The notes: generated by a model not told the origin, from the sequence alone. DNA of 64,000 nucleotides from Hominenteromicrobium sp964531265 (GCA_964531265.1 CAZHDW010000012.1:1-64000); one strand, 5' to 3'; positions 15,902 through 25,199 are shown, numbered from the stretch's first letter. Numbers and translations are program-made.

Positions 15902-16839
15902 CACAGCATATCCTCTCCGTTTTCGGGTATCACGGCCTCCATCGCAGCTATGGCGGCCTCTATCATCTTGTCATCCGGCTCAAATACGGTAAGCCTCTGC
16001 ATCCACAGTCCGGGTGCCGCGATAATTCGCGTAAGGCGGTTATTATGTCTGCCGCAAAGCTTTATCAGCTCATAGCCGATGCTTACCACTATCGGCAGGC
16101 ACAACAGCTTGCAGAGGGTTCTCAGTAGCGGATTTTCAAACGGGATGAAGAAGCCGACGATTATTCCGAGCAGCAGCATGATTATCATAAAGCTCGAGCC
16201 GCAGCGCGGATGAAATCTCTTCTGCGGACGGACGTTTTCCACCGTCAGCGGAAGGTCGCTCTCATAACAGAATATCGTCTTGTGCTCCGCTCCGTGGTAC
16301 TGGAACGTGCGGCGAATGTCCTCCATGCGCGATACGCAGGCAACATACGCCACAAAAATAGCAATGCGCAATACGCCCTCAAATACCGAGCGCCAGCCGG
16401 AAATGCCCTCACCGGCCACCTTGCAGAGCAGGTTGAAGAGCGCGGTGGGTAGCATGAAGAAAAGCAGCACGGCAAGTGCCACACCCAGCACACCGCCAAC
16501 GGCCACGACGAGGTTCATCACCTTGTCGCCGAAGGTTCTGTCCAGCCATTTTTCAAACTTTGTCAGGTTTTCGGGGTCATCCTCATCCATTCCGGCCTTC
16601 TCCGCCGACAGCATAAGTGCTTTCATGCCGAGCCTTAAGGTATCTATAAATGAGAAAACTCCGCGGATGAACGGTTTTTTGAGGAACGGATGCGCTTTTG
16701 TGATCGAAGGCGCGGTTATCTCCTCAACCGTGATATCTCCGTTTTCGTCTACGAATGCGGCGGCATTCTTCTTCGGGCCGACCATCATTATGCCCTCTAT
16801 AAGTGCCTGACCGCCTATGGATGTCATTTTCTTTGCCAT
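15901..16839 (-). CDS. DUF1385 (YqhQ-like) membrane protein
   Basis: 312 aa. Starts with the family signature SIGGQALIEGIMMVGPKK. Several membrane helices follow (about 95-130, 140-165, 205-250). HPRCGSSFMIIMLLLG and FHGAEHK-like YHGAEHKTIFCYE are conserved family landmarks. Function is not established; the conserved link to prmC and release-factor genes is the main clue. It starts 28 nt after the histidine kinase stop, so it is probably in the same transcript. Confidence 0.92.
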   Translation of the reverse strand: MAKKMTSIGGQALIEGIMMVGPKKNAAAFVDENGDITVEEITAPSITKAHPFLKKPFIRGVFSFIDTLRLGMKALMLSAEKAGMDEDDPENLTKFEKWLDRTFGDKVMNLVVAVGGVLGVALAVLLFFMLPTALFNLLCKVAGEGISGWRSVFEGVLRIAIFVAYVACVSRMEDIRRTFQYHGAEHKTIFCYESDLPLTVENVRPQKRFHPRCGSSFMIIMLLLGIIVGFFIPFENPLLRTLCKLLCLPIVVSIGYELIKLCGRHNNRLTRIIAAPGLWMQRLTVFEPDDKMIEAAIAAMEAVIPENGEDML

Positions 16840-16867
16840 ATGCTACGTCCTTTCATCACATAAAGCC

Positions 16868-18361
16868 TTATCTGTCCTGTCTTCTTTCCACCACCTGCAC
16901 ACGGCTTGTCGCGGTGGGTATCTGTGTGGTGTTCGACAGCTCCGGATGCGTCTCCAGCTTCTTCATGGTGGGTATCGTGATTATCACCGTCGTGCCCATT
17001 CCCTCGTCACTGTCTATATCCAGCGAGCCGGAGTGCAGCTCCATTATTTCATTTGCAACAGCCAGACCTATGCCGCTGCCGCGCACATTCTGATTTGCCT
17101 TATAGAATTTCTTTTTGACATGCGGCAGATGCTCCGCCGGTATGCCGCAACCGCTGTCCCTGATAAGAACACGTATGAAGCCGTCATCCTCATATGCGGA
17201 AACACGTACCGTTCCGCCGGGATTCGTATATTTCAGCGCATTGTCTATTATGTTGATGAACACCTGACGCAGGCGGTTTACATCGCCCAGTATAGGTGAA
17301 AGCATGGTATCTTCCTCATCATAGATGAGCTGCTTATGCTCCGTGCGCGCTCTGTCCGTAAACATATACACGGCCTCGTCAAGCTCTGCCAAAAGGTCTA
17401 TCTTGTTGAGTATCAGCCTCATTCGGCCGCTCTGCATACGCGAAAAGTCGAGCAGCTCCTCAACCATTCCGGAGAGCCTCTCCGTCTCGCGCACAATAAC
17501 GCTCATGCCCTTATCATGGGTCTCCTTGCCGATACCGCCGCTTTGCAGTGTCTCCGCCCAGCCCTGTATGGCCGTAAGCGGTGTGCGAAGCTCATGGGAC
17601 ACCGAAGAAATAAAGTCATTCTTCATTTTTTCGGAGTTTCCAAGCTCCGCCGCCATGTTATTTATGGAGTCGCACAGGGCGCCTATCTCGTCATCCTTGT
17701 CCTTTTTGACTCTTACATCAAAATCGCCGTGGGATATCTTCTCGGCGGTGGCATTCAGCATACGTATCGGCTGAACTATGGAGCGCACGAAATAGAGGCC
17801 CGTCGCCGCAACCATTACTATGATGAGTGCGCCGACTGCGATAAGTATCAGCACAACATAGGTTATGTGCCTGTCGGCTCTCTCCATTGAGACCATGTAT
17901 CTGACAGCGCCGAGCACCGCTCCGTTTGAGCTGCGCACAACGCGTGTTATCGCCATTACCTTTTCGCTGGAAGCAAGCTTGCCTATCCAGTAGCCATAGC
18001 CGGATTCCGAATTCATTGCCGTATCAAAGTCCGGCATCGCCTGAGTCTGATCCGGCGCAAAGCCCATAGAGGTCGAAAGTATCTTTCCCGTGCGGCTTAT
18101 CGCCATTACCTCCATAAGATCCTTATCCGGAAAATTCTCCGTGTAGCTTCGAGCTGCTGCGTTGAACTCCGTGGTGGTTTTCATTCCGGAGGAAAGCACC
18201 GTGGGAAGCTCATCACTTCTTCCTACCAGCGTCATTTGTATGCCGTTATATGCATAGCTCTGCACGACAAAGGACAGCGCCGTAATGCAGGTTGCAAGCA
18301 ACAGCACCATGACACCGAGGCTGTTTATCAGCCAACGTCTGGTAATACCCTTTGTAAACAA
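16868..18361 (-). CDS. Membrane sensor histidine kinase
   Basis: 497 aa. Membrane helices at 11-33 and 167-192 bracket a ~130-residue extracellular sensor. HAMP follows (193-245), then HisKA with the phosphorylated H256 in SSVSHELRTPL, then an HATPase domain with the N box FINIIDNALKYTNPG, the G1 box DSGCGIP and G2 GSGIGLAV. It starts 48 nt after the response regulator stop and is its cognate partner. The C-terminal ~30 residues after the ATPase domain are Thr/Arg-rich and look disordered. The stimulus is unknown. Architecture resembles ResE/WalK-type kinases without the PAS domain. Confidence 0.95.
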   Translation of the reverse strand: MFTKGITRRWLINSLGVMVLLLATCITALSFVVQSYAYNGIQMTLVGRSDELPTVLSSGMKTTTEFNAAARSYTENFPDKDLMEVMAISRTGKILSTSMGFAPDQTQAMPDFDTAMNSESGYGYWIGKLASSEKVMAITRVVRSSNGAVLGAVRYMVSMERADRHITYVVLILIAVGALIIVMVAATGLYFVRSIVQPIRMLNATAEKISHGDFDVRVKKDKDDEIGALCDSINNMAAELGNSEKMKNDFISSVSHELRTPLTAIQGWAETLQSGGIGKETHDKGMSVIVRETERLSGMVEELLDFSRMQSGRMRLILNKIDLLAELDEAVYMFTDRARTEHKQLIYDEEDTMLSPILGDVNRLRQVFINIIDNALKYTNPGGTVRVSAYEDDGFIRVLIRDSGCGIPAEHLPHVKKKFYKANQNVRGSGIGLAVANEIMELHSGSLDIDSDEGMGTTVIITIPTMKKLETHPELSNTTQIPTATSRVQVVERRQDR

Positions 18362-18409
18362 AGCACTTCCTCCTTTTTTTGATATTTGATGTCATTCTAA
18401 CTCTGAATA

Positions 18410-19114
18410 TCACTGATCCCAGCGGTATCCGATGCCCCATACCGTCACTATGTATCTCGGGCTGCTCGGCTCGTCCTCTATCTTCATGCGCAGACGGCGT
18501 ATGTTGACGTCCACTATTTTTTCCTCGCCCACATAGCTGCTGCCCCACACATGCTTCAATATCTCACTGCGCTTAAGGGCCTTGCCCGCATTGGAAATGA
18601 AATATTCCATTATCTGAAACTCCACCTGTGTCAGCTCTATCGGCCTGCCGCTCTTTGTGAAGGCCCTGTTTCTGAGGTTCAGCGTGAATATTCCGGAGTG
18701 GAGCTCCTCGGAAAAATTCATCTCCGCCGTGCGTGAATACTGTGCCACTCTGCGGTATACCGCATCCACACGCGCAACAAGCTCGGACGGGCTGAAGGGC
18801 TTTGTTACATAGTCGTCAGCGCCCATCATAAGGCCGGTGACCTTGTCCATTTCCTGTGTCTTTGCCGTAAGCATGATAATGCCGATGCTGCTGCTCATGC
18901 GGCGCAGCTCCTTGCAGACGGCAAGGCCATCCATGGAACCGGGCATCATTATGTCGAGCACTGCCACGTCGAAATCGCCGCCGCTCTGCTCATATATGCG
19001 CATTGCCTCGTCGCCGTTTGCGGCCTCAACCGCGTCATAGCCGGCTCTTTTAAGATTTATTACCACAAATTCGCGGATGTTCTGCTCGTCCTCTGCAACC
19101 AGAATTCTTCTCAT
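18410..19114 (-). CDS. OmpR/PhoB-family response regulator
   Basis: 234 aa from MRRILVAEDE; an upstream in-frame ATG at 19141 overlaps the preceding gene and would add nine residues not seen in receivers. Receiver domain 1-120 with acidic pocket E8-D9, phospho-acceptor D54 in VLDIMMPG and conserved Lys in YVTKPFSP. A winged-helix DNA-binding domain follows (about 135-234; VDVNIRRLRMKIE recognition helix region). It is in an operon with the kinase and the lipoprotein upstream. Confidence 0.95.
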   Translation of the reverse strand: MRRILVAEDEQNIREFVVINLKRAGYDAVEAANGDEAMRIYEQSGGDFDVAVLDIMMPGSMDGLAVCKELRRMSSSIGIIMLTAKTQEMDKVTGLMMGADDYVTKPFSPSELVARVDAVYRRVAQYSRTAEMNFSEELHSGIFTLNLRNRAFTKSGRPIELTQVEFQIMEYFISNAGKALKRSEILKHVWGSSYVGEEKIVDVNIRRLRMKIEDEPSSPRYIVTVWGIGYRWDQ

Positions 19115-19133
19115 ATTCCCTGTTCTCTCCCTT

Positions 19134-20501
19134 TTACTCATTCAATATTTTAAAGCCATCGGTTATATTCCGAATCAGCCCACTGTCCACTGAAAGCCCT
19201 TCTCCGAGCACCTCAAGCACATAGACGCGTCCGGCCTCGTTTCCGAGAAAAACGGCACCGTCATCCTCGTGCTCCTTCCAGGCCTCCTGAGAATAGACCG
19301 TTATGGCGGCTATTTCCTCGCGCCCGATTATCGTGTTGCCCACCTTAGTTCTGTACCGGAAGAAAACCGCCGTGCGCGTGACCGTGTCGTTTTCACACGC
19401 GATATTCTCTTCATCCGCAGAAAGCAGCACAAGATAGTTTTCCGCAGCATTCACTATACTGCCGAGAACCGGCGTAAAGCGGTTGTCCGCCAGACTGTAG
19501 GTATTCCACTCGACGCTGTAATCGGTGGAATCAAGCGGCATATCGCCCTGCTCTATTCTGAGCCGGGCAATCGGTATTTCTATAATGCCGTCGCCGTTTA
19601 TATCCCTTGCCGTGACCGACACAGCGGCAGCTCTCTCTGTTTTCTGCTCCTCACCGGTACCGGAAAGCGGTGCCGTCAGCGCCTGTATGGAAGCGTCGTA
19701 CCCGACTATCTGCGTTGTCATACGTCCGTCGGCCTTAACACCGTCTATAACGACCGCTCTGCGCGTTGCACTGATATTTGCAAAGCTGACCGATGTATAT
19801 CTTGTTATCGCCGCATCGAGCGGTATGGTCTGGGCAACATAGGATTGTGCACCGTCAAAGCGGAAAACCCTTCCCAGCGGAGCGGATACCGCGCCGTCCG
19901 CCTCGGAGCTTTTTGCGGTTTCCAGAACAAACAGCTCCTGCTTACCGTCCTCATCAAAATCGGTCAGCAGCATTTCACTGTATGTCTCGGCGCTCATCTG
20001 CACCTCCTGAACGGTGCTTCCGTCCTTATGGTACACGGCTATGCTGGCTGTCGCTGTGAGCGGGTCGCCCCAGCCCACCACTATTTCCTCCTGACCGTCC
20101 CCGGTAAGATCGCCGAAGAATACCTTATCCACCTGATTTGCGGCGGATGTGAACCTTGACAGCGAGCTCCATGTGCCGTCCGCACCCTTTGAGAAAAAGT
20201 GGATGCAGATGCCGCTCGAATCACTGTCCGTATAGAAGCTTACCACTTCCGTATTGCCGTCATCGTCCAGATCCCTCGATATGACAGCGGAGCGATATTC
20301 GCCGTTTTTCGGGTATATCATCTTGATATCGGACTGTGCCTCGGTCATCAGGGCATATATCGCCTGCTGATCCGCCGTGGTCTTTGGCGGAGCCATCAGC
20401 GACTGCGCATCAAGGCCCACCATTTCGGCACAGCCGGTCAGACTTATCAATATCATAAGCAGCGCAAGCAACGCCGCTTTTTTGCAGATTCCGTGCCTCA
20501 T
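19134..20501 (-). CDS. Lipoprotein with VCBS/FG-GAP-like repeats, operon with the two-component system
   Basis: 455 aa. Start at 20501, set by GGAGGTG 5 nt upstream. Signal peptide with lipobox SLTGC (C24), so a membrane-anchored lipoprotein. The body carries calcium-binding-like Dx[DN]xDG loops within beta-propeller repeats: SRDLDDDGNTEVVSFY, FGDLTGDGQEEIVVGW, LTDFDEDGKQELFVLE, RDINGDGIIEIPI. These are the VCBS/FG-GAP/integrin-alpha type. It is first in the operon, just upstream of the response regulator. It may act as an extracellular sensor or partner of the histidine kinase; that role is inferred. Confidence 0.88.
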   Translation of the reverse strand: MRHGICKKAALLALLMILISLTGCAEMVGLDAQSLMAPPKTTADQQAIYALMTEAQSDIKMIYPKNGEYRSAVISRDLDDDGNTEVVSFYTDSDSSGICIHFFSKGADGTWSSLSRFTSAANQVDKVFFGDLTGDGQEEIVVGWGDPLTATASIAVYHKDGSTVQEVQMSAETYSEMLLTDFDEDGKQELFVLETAKSSEADGAVSAPLGRVFRFDGAQSYVAQTIPLDAAITRYTSVSFANISATRRAVVIDGVKADGRMTTQIVGYDASIQALTAPLSGTGEEQKTERAAAVSVTARDINGDGIIEIPIARLRIEQGDMPLDSTDYSVEWNTYSLADNRFTPVLGSIVNAAENYLVLLSADEENIACENDTVTRTAVFFRYRTKVGNTIIGREEIAAITVYSQEAWKEHEDDGAVFLGNEAGRVYVLEVLGEGLSVDSGLIRNITDGFKILNE

Positions 20502-20617
20502 TGCCGCACCTCCGAAAACAAAATCACAGTTATAGTTCAGTATACCATATTTGCGGCACAGCCGCAAGTTTGCCGGGCGGTTTTCCTTAAACAAAAAATT
20601 AAATTTCTGTGACGCCA

Positions 20618-20646
20618 TTGTACATTTTCGATTTGCGTGGTAATAT
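20618..20646 (+). promoter_or_regulatory. Sigma-A-like promoter for the 20711 lipoprotein
   Basis: TTGTAC (20618-20623), 17-bp spacer, TAATAT (20641-20646). Confidence 0.5.
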
Positions 20647-20710
20647 AGACTAAAACGTATGTCTCGCCATGCGAAGACAGTAAAAACAGACAAAGGGCAG
20701 GTACTTCCTC

Positions 20711-21172
20711 ATGAAAAACTTTTTCCTCAAAAAGCTTACTCTTCCGTGTGTTATACTCATGCTGGTGCTGTGCATCGCATTTACGGGCTGCGCAAGCCGC
20801 CGCACCGTTACCGCCGACGAATTTATAGCAGTGTGCGCCGACGCCGGCTTCACGCTTGAAGATATCTCCTCTCAGTTCGGCGCCGACCTCATCACCACCG
20901 CTCTGACCTACAGCGACGAGGATTCAAATGCGATTGCCTACTACACCTTTACAAAGACCTCCGATGCGAAATCGAACTATGCGAAGTATTACAGCAGCCT
21001 GAACATGGGCACCGAGAACGAGAAGCACATCGACTCTGCCGAATACAACCGCTACTATGCAAAGACGGATTCGGCTACGGCGCTCCTTTACAGAAACGGA
21101 AACAATATCATCTATATTGCAGGTCACGACACAGAGACCCTCACAGCACTCATCGAGACACTCGGCATATAA
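20711..21172 (+). CDS. Small lipoprotein, paralogue of the 21301 protein
   Basis: 153 aa. N-terminal hydrophobic signal with lipobox FTGC (Cys at about residue 25), so lipid-anchored outside the membrane. The ~125-residue domain starts VTADEFIAVCADAGFTLEDISSQF and ends with a predicted sheet (ATALLYRNGNNIIYIAG) and a helix (ETLTALIETLGI). It has no assigned family that I recognise. The next gene encodes the same domain on a membrane anchor. A strong terminator follows. Both genes are the only plus-strand genes between 11.5 and 26.7 kb. Confidence 0.85.
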   Translation: MKNFFLKKLTLPCVILMLVLCIAFTGCASRRTVTADEFIAVCADAGFTLEDISSQFGADLITTALTYSDEDSNAIAYYTFTKTSDAKSNYAKYYSSLNMGTENEKHIDSAEYNRYYAKTDSATALLYRNGNNIIYIAGHDTETLTALIETLGI

Positions 21173-21184
21173 CACACACGCTCA

Positions 21185-21213
21185 GCGGCGGGAGAATATC
21201 CCGCCGCTTTTTT
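21185..21213 (+). terminator. Terminator after the 20711 gene
   Basis: GCGGCGGGA/TCCCGCCGC, 9-bp stem, 5-nt loop, followed by six T. Confidence 0.9.
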
Positions 21214-21226
21214 ACTGCCGATTCTA

Positions 21227-21255
21227 TTGCAAAGCGTTATAGCCTGTGCTATAAT
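21227..21255 (+). promoter_or_regulatory. Sigma-A promoter for the 21301 gene
   Basis: TTGCAA (21227-21232), 17-bp spacer, TATAAT (21250-21255). Confidence 0.75.
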
Positions 21256-21300
21256 TAATTTGTTAGTCGCTTAATCGAGTTTATGCTTCGGAGTTGTATT

Positions 21301-21858
21301 ATGATGAGTGTGATAAAGAAGATATTTGGCGCTGTTATCGGATTTTTCAAGGGCATAATCGGCTGGATACAATACCAGGAGTTCAAGCCCAACAAGGACA
21401 TCGTGGGTATTTTTGTGGCACTGCTCTGCGCCGCCGCGCTGTTCTATCTGCCCTCATACGACCCCGGCTTCTCCATGACGGCGGATGAATTCGTCGATGT
21501 CTGCGAGGACTACGGGCATGAGCTGGTGGACATAACGGATGATTTCCGCGAAAGATATGTCAACAAGGTTGTGACCGACACCGAGGACGACTACATATTG
21601 AAGTTCTATTCCTGCAAACGCGACACCAGTGCAAAGTTCTATGCGGCAAGGGAATGCGTTGAGATACGCAGGGATTTCGGCGGTCATGAAACGGATTTCA
21701 CAAATGCGGAATTCAGCCTGACGACCTTCAAATCGTTGCATTACAGCACGATAGTATATCGCAACGGCTCGGATCTTCTCATAATACACTGCCCGGCCTC
21801 GGACAATGCCACTCTTGAGGCGCTGTCCAAAAAATGCCGTATACCGACAATTAAATAA
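21301..21858 (+). CDS. Membrane-anchored paralogue of the 20711 lipoprotein
   Basis: 185 aa. Start at 21301, with CGGAG 8 nt upstream. N-terminal amphipathic/hydrophobic segment (IKKIFGAVIGFFKGIIGWI), then a membrane helix (DIVGIFVALLCAAALFYLP, about 38-56), then the same domain as the previous gene: MTADEFVDVCEDYGHELVDITDDF aligned with VTADEFIAVCADAGFTLEDISSQF, and SSTIVYRNGSDLLIIH-like matched with ALLYRNGNNIIYIAG. The two copies differ in anchor type, suggesting duplication followed by specialised localisation. Own promoter and terminator. Function unknown. Confidence 0.83.
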   Translation: MMSVIKKIFGAVIGFFKGIIGWIQYQEFKPNKDIVGIFVALLCAAALFYLPSYDPGFSMTADEFVDVCEDYGHELVDITDDFRERYVNKVVTDTEDDYILKFYSCKRDTSAKFYAARECVEIRRDFGGHETDFTNAEFSLTTFKSLHYSTIVYRNGSDLLIIHCPASDNATLEALSKKCRIPTIK

Positions 21859-21870
21859 CCGGAAGCAATT

Positions 21871-21900
21871 AAGGGATGACCTCGAGGTCATCCCTTTTTT
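21871..21900. terminator. Bidirectional terminator
   Basis: AAGGGATGACC/GGTCATCCCTT, 11-bp stem with a CTCGA-type centre, then six T on the plus strand. On the minus strand it overlaps the last codons of the small 21888-22175 reading frame. Confidence 0.85.
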
Positions 21901-22175
21901 ATCGCATTGCCGATGCGTGCAACGGCATCAGGAATACAGCAGTCCGTCTGTTCGGACGCATATGCCGCAAGACACCTGCCCGCGCCGATATATGCCCCGT
22001 ACTCCGTAAACAGGCTGCGCGCCGCGATGCGCTCCGAAAGCTTCACCGTAACGCACAGGATGAAGCCTCTGCCAAGCCTTGACACAGAGGATGAGGTGAC
22101 GTGTAGCACATCGACCGCACGCTCCACTGCGTCCAGCATATCCCCTGCACAATCAAAGCAGAATACAAGCGGCAC
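21888..22175 (-). CDS. Small protein, possibly a MecA C-terminal-like domain
   Basis: 95 aa from a GTG. A protein-like composition and pattern are seen: a strand (PLVFCFDC), a helix (AGDMLDAVERAVDVL), strands (RGFILCVTVKLS), then LFTEYGAYIG and CCIPDAVARIGNAI. The order and motifs recall the C-terminal domain of the adaptor MecA (FxFxxFEDVIxxA, LxEYGE, ending IIEDNALE). The N-terminal MecA domain is missing. The start is weak: GGAGGTG lies about 27 nt upstream of the GTG, out of normal reach, so the true start may be a non-standard codon. The stop lies inside the terminator stem. Could also be chance. Confidence 0.4.
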   Translation of the reverse strand: MPLVFCFDCAGDMLDAVERAVDVLHVTSSSVSRLGRGFILCVTVKLSERIAARSLFTEYGAYIGAGRCLAAYASEQTDCCIPDAVARIGNAIKKG

Positions 22176-22325
22176 AGGCGGAGAAACGATCCGTATACGA
22201 TCACCTCCGTTTCCGTGCGGTCTCCTGCCAACATCATTCTACTCAATTTTCCGCACAAGGTGCATGGCCTGTGGAAAAACACATAAAAACACCGTACCCG
22301 AATATGACTCCGAGTACGGTGCAAA

Positions 22326-25199
22326 TTATTTTACCTTGTTTTTGAGCTTCGGCAGAAGCACGGACGCAGCCACCCAGAATGCCTCATACACGAGCAGCGC
22401 AAGCGTTGTTATCTGCTTGATGCCGGAAATGAAGGTCAGGAAAGCCACCAGAATAAAGCCTATCACAACCGCCGCGTTCTGCATTGCAACGATAAAGCTG
22501 ATGTTCTTTCTCTCGTCCATACATGCCGATATCAGCGTCATCATGGATTCTGCTCTGCCCTTCGTTGCGGCATATGCATCCTCGCGTCCGGTCTTATTAT
22601 CGAGAAGTCCATCGCAGGCAGGGTCGCTCTCCGCCGGAATGATGCGTACCGAGGAAGCATCTATTCCGAAGGTGTTGGAGATGAGCTGCGCCGTGACATT
22701 GGCGTCGGTCGTACGCACTATCAGCGCAACACCGTTGGATTCGAGCTCACGAAGCTCCAGCTTCTTGCGGCGATCCGCCTGATAGGACAGGACGATTATG
22801 GCGCAGAGAATACCGTCGGCTGCAATATACACTGCCTGTCTGTTACCCGTCAAAAGCTTTGTCTCAACGGCGGCATCCGGCCCCTCTATCTCGCGTGCCA
22901 TGAGCAGTGCACGTGAGCCCACCAGTATCTCATGGTCATTTATCGTGCCGACAACGCCGCCGGCTCTGTCATAATGTGCGTTCTTGATCTCCGGCAGCTC
23001 GCCCTCGTATTCATTGAGCACCTGCTCAAAGACACCGCTGAGCGGCCCACCGACCTTATTTACAAGCGCACCGGCCTCAAGAATGACATCCTGAAGATTT
23101 TCCTGTGTAAAGGACTTGACTCCGTTTATCACCACTGTACCGCTCGGGAACAGATCCGCTGCATCGACGAGTATGGCATTGACCTCACTCATGCGCTTGA
23201 TGCCCTCATAGCTCGCCACCATGGCACCGCTGCGGCGCAGACGGCGACTCAATCTGCTGACCGGGAGATTCACGGAGAGCATATTCGTGACAGCTGTGCT
23301 TACACAGCAGGCAGCCGCAAGCACGCCTATGGAAACTGCCGGATCCTTTGTCACAAGCAGTGCTGCCACGCACAGGACAAGGGATGCAACCAGCCCTATG
23401 GGGGCGATATTCTGTGAGGATATCTCCGCCGGATCGGGTTCATAGGATATTTGCAGGAAGCGCTTCAGGAAATCAGCCCTCTGCTGATATGCGATAACGG
23501 GTTGGGACACGACGGCGGAATCCGCTATGCGCAGTGCAATGTTGTGCTCCTCGCACAGCTTCACGGCATACTTGCTGTCCTGAGAGGCCACAAAACGGAA
23601 ATTCGAATGTATGCGGCGCACCATTGTCAGCTTACCGAGGGTATTCATGAACAGTATTGCGGCGGCAGCACCTGCGTACAGGTGGAATTTACCGCTTGCA
23701 AGAGAGCTTGTATAGAAGAATGCACACACTGTCTGTATTGCCACCGCGACACATGCGACGGAGGCCGCACTGTCGGAATTTGCCTGCAACGCCAAAAGTG
23801 AGCTTATACCGTTGGATATGGTCTTTGCGCAGAAGCCTATTGCGACTGCAAGGAATATCACCGACACGACAAGGTAGCCTATGGCACCGCTGAGCTCAGC
23901 ATTACCGGGGCCGAAGCCGGCCTCGCAGATTATCGATGCGATTATCAGCACAAAGGAGCACACACCCGTAACAAGCAGTCTTATTGTGAGCTGATTCATG
24001 GTGGAGCGCAGGTCATGTGCAATGCTCTTGGCATCGGCCGGGCCTGTGTAATCATCTATCTGCTCGCTGCCGTCGTCATTATCGGCCTCAAAGGAATCGA
24101 TATCGTCCTTTATGTGTACCTTAAACTTATTTTCTGATCTGTCTTCCTCTGAATATGCTCGTGCTTCGCTGAGAAGCGCACTTTGCAGCACATCCGCATT
24201 TATGATATGAACGGGAAGATCTCGTGTTCTGTATTCAGTAACATCGTTGACCGGCAGTGAAATCTTCACAGGCTCCTTTTCGGGCTCCGCTTCCTCTTCC
24301 GCCCTTTCCTCGGCCTTTTGCACCTCGGAAAGCTCTATCACTTGTGTGGCATCCGGTCTTGCGGCCTCCATTTCGGCCTGCTTCTCCTCGGAAAAGCTGG
24401 ATACATCGGTAAAGGACTTTTCGGGCTCCTGCACGGCCTCATTTTCAGCCTCTGCGACCGTATCCAGTATCTTCTGTACGGATTCCTCGCTCACCTGCGG
24501 CACGACCTTGGCCTGCTGGAGCTCAACGGAATCATTCTCGATATCAAGCTTTATTTCCATGGTGCGCGTCTGCGCATCCTGAATCATTGCCTTTTGGAAA
24601 TCCGGCATACCGTCGCTCTTAACATCGGTCTCTATGCCGTGCTGCTTTGCATACGGATCACCGGAAAAAGCCGACACCGGCACCGGTGCCACTATGCCGA
24701 GCTCATCCTCGACGGATTCTATATCCACACCGGCATTCTCAACAGCCTCTGCCACACGGCGGCGGCGTTCCTTTTGCAGGCGTTCGAAATTCTTTGCTAC
24801 CTCATCATCAAGCTCGGAGGTGTTCTCGTCAAACAGCTTCTTAAAGCCCTCCTGCTCCAAAGATATCTCTCCTGTGGCATCAAAGCCGCGTGTATACTCA
24901 TCTATCGGCTTGAGCTGTATGCCGTAGTACATATCCTCGGTCTCGTTGAATTCCTCGCGCTTCTTCTTTTTTTCACGTCTGCGCGCAAAAAAGCCCTTCT
25001 TTTCCTTCTTCTTCTCGGACTTTTCCTCTTCGAGGTACTCATCCTCCTCGGGTATTTCCACCTTGAAGCGCTTCTGCGGCTCCTCAGCGGGCTTTTCCGC
25101 AGAGGCCTCCGCCTTCGGTGCCTCTTCCTCAGTCATATCCTGTGCGCGGCGCTCCTCCTCAAGAATATCATCCAGCGAAAACTTGCTCTCTCCGCTCAT
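22326..25199 (-). CDS. P1B-ATPase-like membrane protein lacking catalytic motifs
   Basis: 957 aa. Residues 1-400 are acidic/basic low-complexity and probably disordered (EEKSEKKKEKKGFFARRREKKKK near 58-80). From about 404 the layout matches a P1B-type ATPase: four helices (404-530), a cytosolic loop, two helices (598-645), a P/N-domain-like region and two C-terminal helices (903-950). The motifs are lost: the phosphorylation site DKTGT reads D679-AADL, TGDN reads TTDAN (830-834) and GDGxND cannot be found. N-domain-like GGVVGTINDHEILVGSRALL is kept. It therefore looks like a pseudo-transporter or scaffold. Start overlaps rlmB by 4 nt. Confidence 0.72.
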   Translation of the reverse strand: MSGESKFSLDDILEEERRAQDMTEEEAPKAEASAEKPAEEPQKRFKVEIPEEDEYLEEEKSEKKKEKKGFFARRREKKKKREEFNETEDMYYGIQLKPIDEYTRGFDATGEISLEQEGFKKLFDENTSELDDEVAKNFERLQKERRRRVAEAVENAGVDIESVEDELGIVAPVPVSAFSGDPYAKQHGIETDVKSDGMPDFQKAMIQDAQTRTMEIKLDIENDSVELQQAKVVPQVSEESVQKILDTVAEAENEAVQEPEKSFTDVSSFSEEKQAEMEAARPDATQVIELSEVQKAEERAEEEAEPEKEPVKISLPVNDVTEYRTRDLPVHIINADVLQSALLSEARAYSEEDRSENKFKVHIKDDIDSFEADNDDGSEQIDDYTGPADAKSIAHDLRSTMNQLTIRLLVTGVCSFVLIIASIICEAGFGPGNAELSGAIGYLVVSVIFLAVAIGFCAKTISNGISSLLALQANSDSAASVACVAVAIQTVCAFFYTSSLASGKFHLYAGAAAAILFMNTLGKLTMVRRIHSNFRFVASQDSKYAVKLCEEHNIALRIADSAVVSQPVIAYQQRADFLKRFLQISYEPDPAEISSQNIAPIGLVASLVLCVAALLVTKDPAVSIGVLAAACCVSTAVTNMLSVNLPVSRLSRRLRRSGAMVASYEGIKRMSEVNAILVDAADLFPSGTVVINGVKSFTQENLQDVILEAGALVNKVGGPLSGVFEQVLNEYEGELPEIKNAHYDRAGGVVGTINDHEILVGSRALLMAREIEGPDAAVETKLLTGNRQAVYIAADGILCAIIVLSYQADRRKKLELRELESNGVALIVRTTDANVTAQLISNTFGIDASSVRIIPAESDPACDGLLDNKTGREDAYAATKGRAESMMTLISACMDERKNISFIVAMQNAAVVIGFILVAFLTFISGIKQITTLALLVYEAFWVAASVLLPKLKNKVK

